Source: a virus
DNA length: 56,300 nucleotides
IMG/VR virus record: IMGVR_UViG_3300042447_000704
Coordinates: 1 to 56,300 of that record
Reading direction: 5' to 3' (one strand)
Under the pieces are notes generated by a model. It was given only the letters and a program-made list of their open reading frames with translations. It was not told the DNA's origin and ran no database searches. This document shows positions 6,610 to 14,100 of the stretch, piece after piece; position 1 is the stretch's first letter; each line of letters opens with the position of its first letter. Both the position numbers and the translations under genes were made by a program.

Positions 6610-7442
6610 TCATCACCAACAAGTTTGGCCTGCCTAGACAGCTGATGCGGGCTCTTCAGAACCCCGGCTACTCGCGCGGGGAGGCGGACTTCAGTGTCAC
6701 TCAATTGATCGCTCCCCCCTTCCAGACTCGACTACGAAAGACAGAAGAGCCTGTGATCGATGCGACCCAAATGGTCAAGGCGATGGTCGGGACTGCCGTC
6801 CACGAGTACCTCGCTACTCGAGGCGCAAGTGAAGATGCGATCTCTGAAGAGCGGCTGTTCATGACAGTTGATGGCTATGTCATTTCCGGGGCGATCGACA
6901 ACATTGAGGAGCATACGGTCGAGGACACAAAGACCACATCGGTGTGGGCTTACAAAGCCGGCGGCAAGATCGAGTGGGAGTGGCAACTGAATGGCTATGC
7001 TCAGTTGTGCAGGGAGAAGTTCAAAGAGACGGGCGACGATCGCTATCGAATCGAGCGTCTCGCTATCACTGCAATCTTCACCGACTTCAGCGACAAGCTC
7101 GCGGGCTTTGATGGCAGACCTGATGCGATCGTCAAAGTGATCGATGTCCCGCTTTGGGACGAGCAGCAAGCGATGGCATTCCTTCGTGAGCGCATCCGTC
7201 TCCACACGCACGAGTCTCCTGAGCCCTGTTCAGATGAAGAGCGCTGGACCCAGCCAGAGAAGTGGGCACTCATGAAGATTGGCCGCAAGTCTGCCGTCAA
7301 GCTTTACGACAGCCCGCACGAAGCGTCCGCAGCCAAAGGCGCTGGCATGTACATCGAGTCACGTCCTGCCGTTCATACGCGATGCGAGCGGTACTGCGAT
7401 GTCTCTCACGTTTGCAAACACTTCAACAACGCGGCCTTCTGA
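6606..7442 (+). CDS. Cas4/RecB-type PD-(D/E)XK nuclease, 278 aa
   Basis: The RecB-nuclease order is clear: His66 (GTAVHEYL), Asp98 (ISGAIDNI), Asp107-Thr-Lys109, then Gln127 in QLNGYAQL (QxxxY). A Cys lies in EPCSDEE and three more lie near the end (CERYCDVSHVC), the spacing of a 4Fe-4S cluster in Cas4 and AddB. It should be an exonuclease or endonuclease acting on DNA ends in phage recombination. The start is GTG 6606 in a GTGA overlap with the previous gene; the stop overlaps the next ATG. No Cas1, Cas2 or repeat array is present, so it is not part of a CRISPR system. Confidence 0.88.
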   Translation: MIITNKFGLPRQLMRALQNPGYSRGEADFSVTQLIAPPFQTRLRKTEEPVIDATQMVKAMVGTAVHEYLATRGASEDAISEERLFMTVDGYVISGAIDNIEEHTVEDTKTTSVWAYKAGGKIEWEWQLNGYAQLCREKFKETGDDRYRIERLAITAIFTDFSDKLAGFDGRPDAIVKVIDVPLWDEQQAMAFLRERIRLHTHESPEPCSDEERWTQPEKWALMKIGRKSAVKLYDSPHEASAAKGAGMYIESRPAVHTRCERYCDVSHVCKHFNNAAF

Positions 7443-7762
7443 TGCTTTCACTTAACGACTATCAAATCAATGCGTGGAGCTACGCGCTCTCGCAATCCCG
7501 ATCAACGATGTACCTGCTTGCCGGTCTTGTTGGTGAGCAGGGCGAGTTCGCAAGCGAGATCGCGAAGGCTCAGCGAGATGGCACGAGCATCGAGAAGTTC
7601 TCGGGCAACGTCAAGAAAGAGTTAGGCGACATCCTGTGGTTCGTCTCGGCGTTTTGCAGCCACTACGGATTCACGCTCGAAGACGTTGCCCAGACGAATC
7701 TGGACAAGCTCGAATCGCGACGACAGCGAGGAACGATTCAGGGCTCAGGGAATGACCGTTAA
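7442..7762 (+). CDS. MazG-like nucleotide pyrophosphohydrolase, 106 aa
   Basis: The all-alpha NTP pyrophosphatase signature is complete: E32xxE35 (GEQGEFASE) and E60xxD63 (KELGDILW), which bind the metal ions that hydrolyse NTPs to NMP and pyrophosphate. Phage MazG-like enzymes are thought to tune nucleotide pools or alarmone-type signals in the host. The start is ATG 7442, overlapping the nuclease stop (TGATG). A longer frame from 7262 would lie over that gene and is rejected. The length is that of a single-domain MazG. Confidence 0.88.
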   Translation: MLSLNDYQINAWSYALSQSRSTMYLLAGLVGEQGEFASEIAKAQRDGTSIEKFSGNVKKELGDILWFVSAFCSHYGFTLEDVAQTNLDKLESRRQRGTIQGSGNDR

Positions 7763-7904
7763 GACGTACAAGCCCTGCGAAGAGAAGTGCGGTAAGTGCA
7801 AGCAATGCGTGGAGTTCAAGAAGGTCGTCGCGCAGATTGACCTGACAAAGCAGAGCAAGCACCGGGTTGCGATTGAGAACCGCCTGAGGGATTTCGAGAG
7901 ATGA
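7752..7904 (+). CDS. Cys-rich small protein, likely zinc-binding, 50 aa
   Basis: ATG 7752 lies within the end of the MazG-like gene, and the stop overlaps the next start (ATGA). The sequence contains CEEKCGKCKQC, four cysteines in a CxxxCxxCxxC spacing, then a basic helix. Four close cysteines suggest one structural zinc. No family name is known to me. It may be a small regulator or adaptor. Confidence 0.65.
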   Translation: MTVKTYKPCEEKCGKCKQCVEFKKVVAQIDLTKQSKHRVAIENRLRDFER

Positions 7905-8137
7905 ATCTGCCGCATCGACCGGCGTCTGCTTTGATTCTTCTGAGGATTCCAATGACCACATTGGAGTTGGCAGATCAATTGAAGATTTCGCATCGAGCAG
8001 CAGCACATGCCATTTGGTACTTAGCGAAGTCAGGCCACATCCACGCTGTTGACGACAGCCGTTATGTCGCAAGCAGAAGCGAAGCGATCCGCCCAGATGA
8101 GGCGGCGGCGTGGCTTTTTAACCCAGTCCTGAAGTAA
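7901..8137 (+). CDS. Small winged-helix protein, 78 aa
   Basis: Residues about 18-60 read as a helix-turn-helix with wing: TTLELADQLKISHRAAAHAIWYLAKSG, then HIHAVDDSRYV. This is a DNA-binding fold common in phage regulators and replication accessory proteins. The start at 7901 is ATGA-coupled. An internal ATG (codon 18) is the alternative if the first 17 hydrophobic residues are not translated. Confidence 0.65.
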   Translation: MNLPHRPASALILLRIPMTTLELADQLKISHRAAAHAIWYLAKSGHIHAVDDSRYVASRSEAIRPDEAAAWLFNPVLK

Positions 8138-8152
8138 CTAACGGGAGCTTTC

Positions 8153-8410
8153 ATGAAGCCTGCTGGATGGCTGAGTCACGAGGGCGGTCTGTTGCTGCAC
8201 ACACAGTCCTCTCCAAACGACATCCCCCTCTATCGCAAGCTAGAGGCAAGAGCCCATTTGGGCGAGTGCTGGAGGCGGGGGCCCGCTCACTACGAGTGCG
8301 CCGTCAAGAAGGTGGAGCTTCTTCAGCTAATAGTGGATGAGGACTTCTGTGACGCGAACTGTTCGTGGGCTGAGCATCACGCCGACTGCGCGTTCAGAGA
8401 CGAAGAATGA
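8153..8410 (+). CDS. Small phage protein with CW-GP-HYECA motif, 85 aa
   Basis: The start ATG 8153 has GGGAG about eight bases upstream. Residues about 38-51 read CWRRGPAHYECAVK, a motif that recurs at the end of the HTH protein at 8625-8960. The C-terminus has a second cluster of Cys and His (CDANCSWAEHHADCAF) that looks metal-binding. I recall HYECA tails in other short phage proteins but know no function. Confidence 0.65.
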   Translation: MKPAGWLSHEGGLLLHTQSSPNDIPLYRKLEARAHLGECWRRGPAHYECAVKKVELLQLIVDEDFCDANCSWAEHHADCAFRDEE

Positions 8411-8628
8411 ATCGCGACAACATCATCAGTATGGCGCGGGAAGCCGGAATAAAAAATGATTGCGACGGCATTTGGTGTGAAGCAGACCAGCTTGAACGCT
8501 TCGCCGCACTTGTCGCCGCTGCTGAGCGTGAGGCGTGCGCGAAGATCGCCGATGAAGTTGGTGACGACGACGAAGACTGGCATGCGTGGATTGCAGCCGA
8601 CGCCATCCGCGCAAGGGGGAAGGAGTGA
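8407..8628 (+). CDS. Conserved small phage protein, 73 aa
   Basis: It begins MNRDNIISMAREAG and continues LERFAALVAAAEREACAKIAD. I recognise this pattern from a very common group of short helical proteins in phages of Proteobacteria, of unknown function. The acidic middle (GDDDEDW) and Ala-rich helix fit a small adaptor. It is ATGA-coupled to the gene before it and GTGA-coupled to the gene after. Confidence 0.8.
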   Translation: MNRDNIISMAREAGIKNDCDGIWCEADQLERFAALVAAAEREACAKIADEVGDDDEDWHAWIAADAIRARGKE

Positions 8629-8960
8629 GTGATTTGCTCGCTAACAAGATACGAACGGCACGACTGGCGGCCGGACTGACTCAAGCTCAAGTTGCAGAGC
8701 GTCTGGGATTGAGTCGTGGTGCAGTCACGCAGTGGGAGTCTAGGTCTCTTGCGAGTCGCACGACGCCTTCGATCAACGCGCTCAAAGAGCTTGCCGCAAT
8801 CGCTAACGTGCCATTTGGGTTTCTCTTGTCCGAAGACTCCCAAACACACGAATCAAACGCGCAGCCAACTACTCACTCCGCAGGCTGCTGGAGTCTGGGG
8901 CCAGAGCATTACGAGTGTGCCTGCGCCGAGATAGCAAGACTAAAGGGGTGGGTGAAGTGA
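8625..8960 (+). CDS. XRE-family regulator with HYECA tail, 111 aa
   Basis: Residues about 5-65 form a classical HTH_3 domain: IRTARLAAGLTQAQVAERLG, then SRGAVTQWE, then INALKELAAIANVPFGFLL. After a Ser/Thr-rich linker it ends in CWSLGPEHYECA, the same motif as in the 8153-8410 protein. The start is GTG 8625 after GGGGGAAGGA, overlapping the previous stop; an ATG at 8586 would overlap that gene by 43 bases. It probably regulates early promoters, possibly as a second switch or antirepressor control. Targets are unknown. Confidence 0.85.
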   Translation: MSDLLANKIRTARLAAGLTQAQVAERLGLSRGAVTQWESRSLASRTTPSINALKELAAIANVPFGFLLSEDSQTHESNAQPTTHSAGCWSLGPEHYECACAEIARLKGWVK

Positions 8961-9055
8961 AATTATCCCCGCAGCATAAGCTCCCAAAGATCCGTACACG
9001 TTTACTGGCATATGTCGCAAAAGCCCAGAAATCTGTACACGTCGTCTAGCACGTG
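8961..9055. promoter_or_regulatory. Short intergenic with repeated GTACACGT
   Basis: The sequence holds two direct copies of a motif, TCCGTACACGT (near 8991) and TCTGTACACGT (near 9033), about 42 bases apart. GTACACGT twice in a short gap after an XRE gene is a candidate operator pair for that regulator. No strong promoter is visible. Confidence 0.35.
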
Positions 9056-9469
9056 ATGAGAAAACAGATAAAAGTTAACGCGATGTCGTTCGCAATTCTG
9101 GTCCGCGAGATGCTGGCGGCCGAACTTACTTGCGAAGAGTTGGCGCAACAGACGGGCCTGCACTACGTGACTGTCCTGCACTACACGCGTGAGATGCACA
9201 AGGCTGGATCGGCCTACATCGCCGCGTGGCGGATGAACCACCTCAAGCAATACGTTTTGAAAGTCTATGGGGTTGGCAGCAGAGCGGATGTGGAGAAACC
9301 ACGCAAAGCGATGACCGCCTCGCAACGCCAGATGAAGTACAGAGCAAAACTTAAACGGAAGAAAGAATATGAGCAGCGAGTCAGTGATCAACCCGCAGCA
9401 TTACAAGAACGGACAGATCGAGTGCATCGACGCGATCAAAGCAGCCACGGTTCACAAGCCAGCCTTTGA
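9056..9469 (+). CDS. HTH-like phage protein, 137 aa, overlapping the next gene
   Basis: The N-terminal half reads as a helix-turn-helix (LTCEELAQQTGLHYVTVLHY) followed by a second short domain. The C-terminus is very basic (RQMKYRAKLKRKKEYEQR). It probably binds DNA. The last 101 bases are shared with the DUF3310 gene in another frame, which is unusually long for this genome. The true end may lie nearer 9370 with a frameshift, or both may be translated. The start is ATG 9056, with GTG 9053 and ATG 9083 as alternatives; none has a good ribosome site. Confidence 0.6.
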   Translation: MRKQIKVNAMSFAILVREMLAAELTCEELAQQTGLHYVTVLHYTREMHKAGSAYIAAWRMNHLKQYVLKVYGVGSRADVEKPRKAMTASQRQMKYRAKLKRKKEYEQRVSDQPAALQERTDRVHRRDQSSHGSQASL

Positions 9470-9770
9470 GGCGGTTCTGGTCGGCCACGTATTTCGTTAC
9501 CTTTGGCGTTACGAATCAAAGGGCCGCATCGATGACGTTAAGAAGGCCCGCTGGTATGTCGAGCGTCTGGTCGATACCGTTGGCTTTGAGGAGTCAGGTT
9601 TCGTTAAGCCTGTGGCCGCCGATGCATTGCGCTGGATCGCGATCGATCTGAACAGCGATGTTCTGGCGCAGGCCGCCGACCAGATCGATGTTGCGAACAT
9701 CCTGTTGGCAGAGTGCGTAAAGCACGTACCGGCCGATCTCGCCAAACGTATTAAGGAGGCAGTCCAGTGA
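9369..9770 (+). CDS. DUF3310 protein, 133 aa
   Basis: The N-terminal 75 residues match DUF3310: NPQHYKNGQIECIDAI, LVGHVFRYLWRYESKG and DDVKKARWYVERLV, in the right order and spacing. Proteins with this domain are widespread in phages and sometimes labelled nucleotide kinase-like, but no reaction is established. The C-terminal 55 residues are helical and specific to this protein. GAAAGAA precedes ATG 9369. It is GTGA-coupled to the following gene. Confidence 0.85.
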   Translation: MSSESVINPQHYKNGQIECIDAIKAATVHKPAFEAVLVGHVFRYLWRYESKGRIDDVKKARWYVERLVDTVGFEESGFVKPVAADALRWIAIDLNSDVLAQAADQIDVANILLAECVKHVPADLAKRIKEAVQ

Positions 9771-9991
9771 TCAACTTGATGGTCGATGTTGAGTTGCCGC
9801 CAATCCCGGACAAGCTCCGGGTCCGAACCCTGAAGGTCACCAACAAGTCTCTTGAAGAGGCATACGCCGATCGCAGGATCGAGGTAGATATTGGCGACCT
9901 CGATGACGAGGCGATCGAAGCACTAGCTACGCGCTGGAAGCAGATGTTCTATCGCGCCGCAACCCAGAGGCGGGCAAGAATCGTCGAGTGA
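9767..9991 (+). CDS. Small phage protein, 74 aa, unknown
   Basis: GTG 9767 overlaps the DUF3310 stop and AGGAGG lies just upstream. The protein has an acidic middle (DIGDLDDEAIEAL) and a basic end (RAATQRRARIVE). No family is recognised. It is the last gene before attP. Confidence 0.65.
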   Translation: MINLMVDVELPPIPDKLRVRTLKVTNKSLEEAYADRRIEVDIGDLDDEAIEALATRWKQMFYRAATQRRARIVE

Positions 9992-10054
9992 CTGTTACTT
10001 TTTTGCGTTGCCTAATCGGATTACCTCGTTGTATAATCGGACTACTCAAGTGGC

Positions 10055-10109
10055 AGGAATGCTTCCGATAGTCAGAATTTTTCGCGGTTACAGTTCTGAT
10101 AGCATTCCT
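10055..10109. repeat. Long interrupted inverted repeat in the attP arm
   Basis: AGGAATGCT (10055-10063) pairs with AGCATTCCT (10101-10109), and inside them TCAGAA (10072-10077) pairs with TTCTGA (10094-10099). It ends eleven bases before the tRNA-like core. It could be a transcription terminator, a binding site for integrase or excisionase, or a structure that shields the core. Confidence 0.6.
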
Positions 10110-10120
10110 AAAGGTATTGG

Positions 10121-10170
10121 GCGGACTTTTAATCCGTTGGTCGCAGGTTCGAATCCCGCACGGCCTACCA
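10121..10170 (+). other. Candidate attP core: 3' half of tRNA-Lys(UUU)
   Basis: The stretch reads as the 3' part of a tRNA-Lys gene: anticodon arm with TTT anticodon (GCGGACTTTTAATCCG), T-arm GCAGGTTCGAATCCCGC and an acceptor strand ending in CCA. The 5' half (acceptor strand and D-arm) is absent, so it is not a functional tRNA. It lies 38 bases before a tyrosine integrase gene, the classical place for attP. Integration here would restore the 3' end of the host gene. One A-C mismatch in the T-stem suggests slight drift from the host copy. Confidence 0.85.
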
Positions 10171-10178
10171 AACCCCCT

Positions 10179-10209
10179 TGAGAACCGCATTTTCTCTGGG
10201 AGGTTCTCA
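10179..10209 (+). promoter_or_regulatory. Hairpin over the integrase ribosome-binding site
   Basis: TGAGAACC (10179-10186) and GGTTCTCA (10202-10209) are a perfect 8-bp inverted repeat with a 15-base loop. The Shine-Dalgarno GGGAGG and the A of the ATG lie in the loop and 3' arm. Folding would hide the start, so integrase translation may be held low or be conditional. It could also be an operator. Confidence 0.6.
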
Positions 10210-11138
10210 TGAAGACGCAGCAATCGGATGGTCTGAAAAATAGTCGGATTGTCCCAAAACGTCCGTCGATAAATCCGACGGTCAAATCGGATGGTGCCAC
10301 CACCCTCTCCGAACCGATGACGCAGTTTCAAAAATCGCCTTCTGGACGCACGCTTGTGCGCCAAAAGCATTCTGTGAAACTCGCTCAGTTCTGGCTTGAC
10401 AATCTGGGGGCAGATACGCCTCTGGAAGAAGTCGCCCCCTCAGCAGTACGTCGCATCCTCAATGGGCTGGACATCAGCGGCTCGACAAAGAACCGCTACG
10501 TAGCCGCACTCAGCGTGCTGTACAAGATTGCAGCCGTTGACTTTGACTATGACGGTCCGAACCCGACCCGCAAGATGGTCAAGTGGCCCGAGAACGGGGC
10601 TCGAGTTCGCTCCCTTAATAAAGCAGAGGTCAGCGCCCTGCTGGATGCCTGCAAGACATCGCGATGGCCGAAGCTTCGGCTGCTAGTTCTGATGGCAGTC
10701 ACCACTGGAATGCGCCGGGGCAGCTTGATGGGGATCAGGCACTCAGACATCGACATCAAGTCTGGCCGGATCGTCATCGACAGAACTAAGAACGGCACGC
10801 CCTATGTCGCCATCCTGACTGAGTCAGCATTGGCAGAACTGCGCCCGTGGCACCGCGAGGGCTCTGATGAGCTTCTGTTTAAGGGCAAAACAACGAGGGG
10901 CTACACGCTCGATAAGGAGTACCGCAAAGCTGTCGAGAAGGCTGGGATGGGCGCAGATGTAGTGTTCCACACGCTGCGACATACGGCAGCCTCTATGGCC
11001 GCCCAGAGCGGTGCCAGCACCCTTCAGATAATGGACCTGCTCAATCACAAGACCCCAGTGATGGCGGCCCGTTATGCCCACTTGAACATAACTAGCCGCC
11101 AGACACTGGTTGGCTCGGTCTTCAGCGACATCCGGTAG
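10209..11138 (+). CDS. int: Tyrosine integrase, 309 aa
   Basis: The complete active site is present: Arg169 (TGMRR), Lys194 (RTKNG), His254-x-x-Arg257 (HTLRH), His280 (LNHKT) and Tyr289 (ARYAHL). The N-terminal half carries a core-binding SAM-like domain (about 45-125). It should catalyse recombination between attP (10121-10170) and a host tRNA-Lys gene. The first 36 residues are unusual and encode several copies of an ATCGGAT-like DNA motif that also occurs upstream; an in-frame ATG at 10317 would skip them but lacks a ribosome site. The stop lies one base from the stop of the convergent giant gene. Confidence 0.95.
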   Translation: MKTQQSDGLKNSRIVPKRPSINPTVKSDGATTLSEPMTQFQKSPSGRTLVRQKHSVKLAQFWLDNLGADTPLEEVAPSAVRRILNGLDISGSTKNRYVAALSVLYKIAAVDFDYDGPNPTRKMVKWPENGARVRSLNKAEVSALLDACKTSRWPKLRLLVLMAVTTGMRRGSLMGIRHSDIDIKSGRIVIDRTKNGTPYVAILTESALAELRPWHREGSDELLFKGKTTRGYTLDKEYRKAVEKAGMGADVVFHTLRHTAASMAAQSGASTLQIMDLLNHKTPVMAARYAHLNITSRQTLVGSVFSDIR

Positions 11139-11139
11139 G

Positions 11140-14100
11140 TCACTCCATCCGCTTCTTCTCGGCGTAGAAGGCCCGGTTGAATCGATCGTAGAGTTCTTTT
11201 TTCTTTCGATCGAGGTCAAGCCGGGCCGATTCTTTTTCGGCTCTGCTCATCGACTCGTTATCGATGACAGCAATCTCCATCTTGCGGATGTTGCTCAGAG
11301 CCTCCCTGAGGTTTGACTGAGCGTTGCCCAGCGCAGCCAGCCCCCGAGAGTTGTTGATCCGCTCCATCACCGCGTTCGGGGCCTGTTTGCCCCAGTAGAG
11401 TTTGGCCTCTTCCAGAGCTTTAACTGCCTCGGCCGAATTTTCAAAGAACGCCGACTGCTCGCCCTTGATCGTCTTCGTTTGGTAGAAGGACTTCAGGATC
11501 GGGATCTGATTCTTCTGGATCGAAGCGCCGTCGCCGATTGAAAGCTCAAGATCGATTGCAGAGACGGTGTCTCGGACGAACGATCCAGCGCCACCCGTTG
11601 TAAACCCGATCAAGTACTTCAGAGTCTCTGGGCTGACATCGATCTTGCCGGGAGACGCTTTGCTGCCCTGAGTTGCCTCGTTCAGCCACTCGGTGAACTT
11701 CTGGAGATACGTGCCGCGAGAGCTAGTCCAGTACTTCTCTGAGTCCGGCTTCTCCTCGCCGAGGCGGTCTTCCGGCTTGAGCGGGAACCCCTGCTCGGTC
11801 TTGTTCATCGTCAGAACAGCGATCGGGTCGAACAGGGTCGGCGCAACAAAAGTAGCGAGGTTCTCGGTCGACCCGAGAGGGGAGAAGTGCTGGAAGAATG
11901 CGCTGGTCAGGAACGATGCGACCTTACCGACCTCCTTACCTCTTTGCAGGTCGTACAGACCCTGTCCGAGGTTCACAAAGAATCCCCATCCATAGGTCAG
12001 AGGAATCTTGTACTGGTTGCCTTCGGCATCAAAGAACAGAAGGTTCTTGTGCTTCACGCCGTTCATGTTGGGCTTGTCCCAATACGGCTCATCGTCATCG
12101 CCAACAGCGCCGACAGCCATCATCGCGTTGAAGTAGCCCAGAGCCACCAGACTGGAAACGACAGCGGAGCCCTTCTTGCTGAACGCAAGCTCAGCCACCC
12201 TGCGCGTTCCCTGCACTGCTGGGTTGAAGAACAGGTACAGAGAAGAGAACAGAGGCGTCTTCTTGCCCCTTCGAGCGAAGTCAACGGTGACGTTGGCCGC
12301 CGTATCTACAGCCTCTTTGACCGACTCTCCGGCCTGCCTCGCAGCGGAGTAGGCCGCCACCCTCGCAGCGTTCTCGATCGAGCCGTTGATGTCCATAATG
12401 AACTCTTCGGCTGCGCGGATGAATTTTCTGGCCTCGATGTACCACGACTTCGGGTTCAGAGTGATCGAGTTCTTTGCCTCGGCGATGATCTTGTTCAGCT
12501 GGACTTGCTTCTGCTCCAGCGTCTCAAGCCCGGCAAAGGACTGCATCGCTCCGACATCTCGGTACTCGTTGTAGGCCTGCTTGTAGCGGTTGCCGGTCAT
12601 CGTCCAATCGCCCGTACGCTCGGCCCTCCAGATGTTCCACGCAAGAGGCAAGAGCTTCGGGAGCATTCCGGCCGCCCTCAGGACACCGCCCTTCTTCTCG
12701 ACCCCGGTCTGGATCATTGCGGACTGCAAGTCGCGAACAGCATTGATCAGAACGAACGCAGGAGACAGCGCAGTCCAAAGCTTTGCCAGACCGCGATTGA
12801 TCGAGCGCCACGCCTGCGTCATCATCTTTACGTCGCCGTCTGCCGCAGCGATCGCGGCATTCAGATCGGCAAGCATTGCCGCGTCTTTGACCCAGATGGA
12901 GTACATCTTGCCGTTCACGCGGACAGCGACGGTATTGGCCTCTCGGTTATCAACCGTTGCGACGTAGGAGACGTTGCCCTGAGCGATGCCCAGCGGAGAC
13001 ATCGATCCTTTGTTAAAGCGGCGCGTGAGGATGACTCGATTCACCTCCCAGAGGAGGTCGTCTTTGTTATCCAGAACGAAGCGCAGGAACGCCTGCCTGA
13101 CGGCATTTTTTTCTGCCATCACAATCGCACGCTCGTGATCCCCGAGGATGTTCTCGATGATCTGACCGGCTCGAGATCCGCGACCCAGCGCACGTTTTGC
13201 AAACGGCACTCTGGGGTCCATCTTTCCGGTGGAGCGCATCGAGTCATCGACATCCTCCCAGCCCTTCAGAGGGATGTAGGTGCCTTTGTAGACTGCATTC
13301 CACGAGTCGACGGTGTCCCGATCCACAAGACCGGAACTCAACAGCAGTTGCTGCGTGTCTTTGGTGATCGCCTGAAGCTCTCTGGCAAGACGCTTGAATG
13401 TCTGGAAGTCTGGACGAGCCCTGAATGACTTCAGGAACGCCTTAGCTTCAGCATCGAACATCCCTGACCCGCCGTCCGGGAACTGCGAGTTGATTGCAGC
13501 GATCTGCTGGTTGCGCAGTCTGGCGTGTACTGCGTACAGGTACAGCGCGATATCGTCAGGATCGATGTCGGCCTTAGCGATTCGCTTGAGGATCGGCCGA
13601 ACTTTTGTCTCGCGGAACTTCTCGATCTGAGCGCCCGCTTTGCGATACATGCGGGTCTGCGCCATCTGGACATCCGAGTTGTCCGTCAGTACGCCGCCCT
13701 GTTTGGCGACAGACTCCTGAACTGCTTGAACCCTGCTGACCTCGTTTGCCAGCTGGTTGCTGATCCGCTCCCGAACGGTTCGGGCCGGAAGCGTGAAATT
13801 TACGCCCGGGGTCGGGACGTTCCGCGAGTAGAGCGGGGAACGACCAAAGGTTCCATTAACACCGCTGGTGAGTACCCGTTCCCCCACCGCGTCCAGTCCT
13901 CCTCGGTCCACCGGGAGTAAAACGCTCTTTGTGAATACCGCTCTTTTAAGAGTTGAGCTTCCTGCCGACGCGCTTCTGGCAGCAGGGCTTTTCGCTGCTC
14001 TAGTGAAAGCGTCATCAGGAAAGGGGTTGTAGCTACGATCGAGGAACTGTCCAACTTCAAAGTCGAATCTGACATCGCGCAACTCCGGGACGGCGGCTAA

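Noticed and set aside
6606-7442. Phage-borne CRISPR adaptation gene
   Set aside because: Cas4-like motifs are present but no Cas1, Cas2 or array occurs; a recombination nuclease is simpler.
10081-10170. Complete functional tRNA gene
   Set aside because: Only the 3' half fits tRNA-Lys; the 5' acceptor strand and D-arm are absent, so it is an attachment core.
11887-13428. 513-codon rightward frame inside the giant gene
   Set aside because: Antisense shadow of the C-terminal LPD-type region; no motif, no ribosome site, and codon use mirrors the opposite strand.
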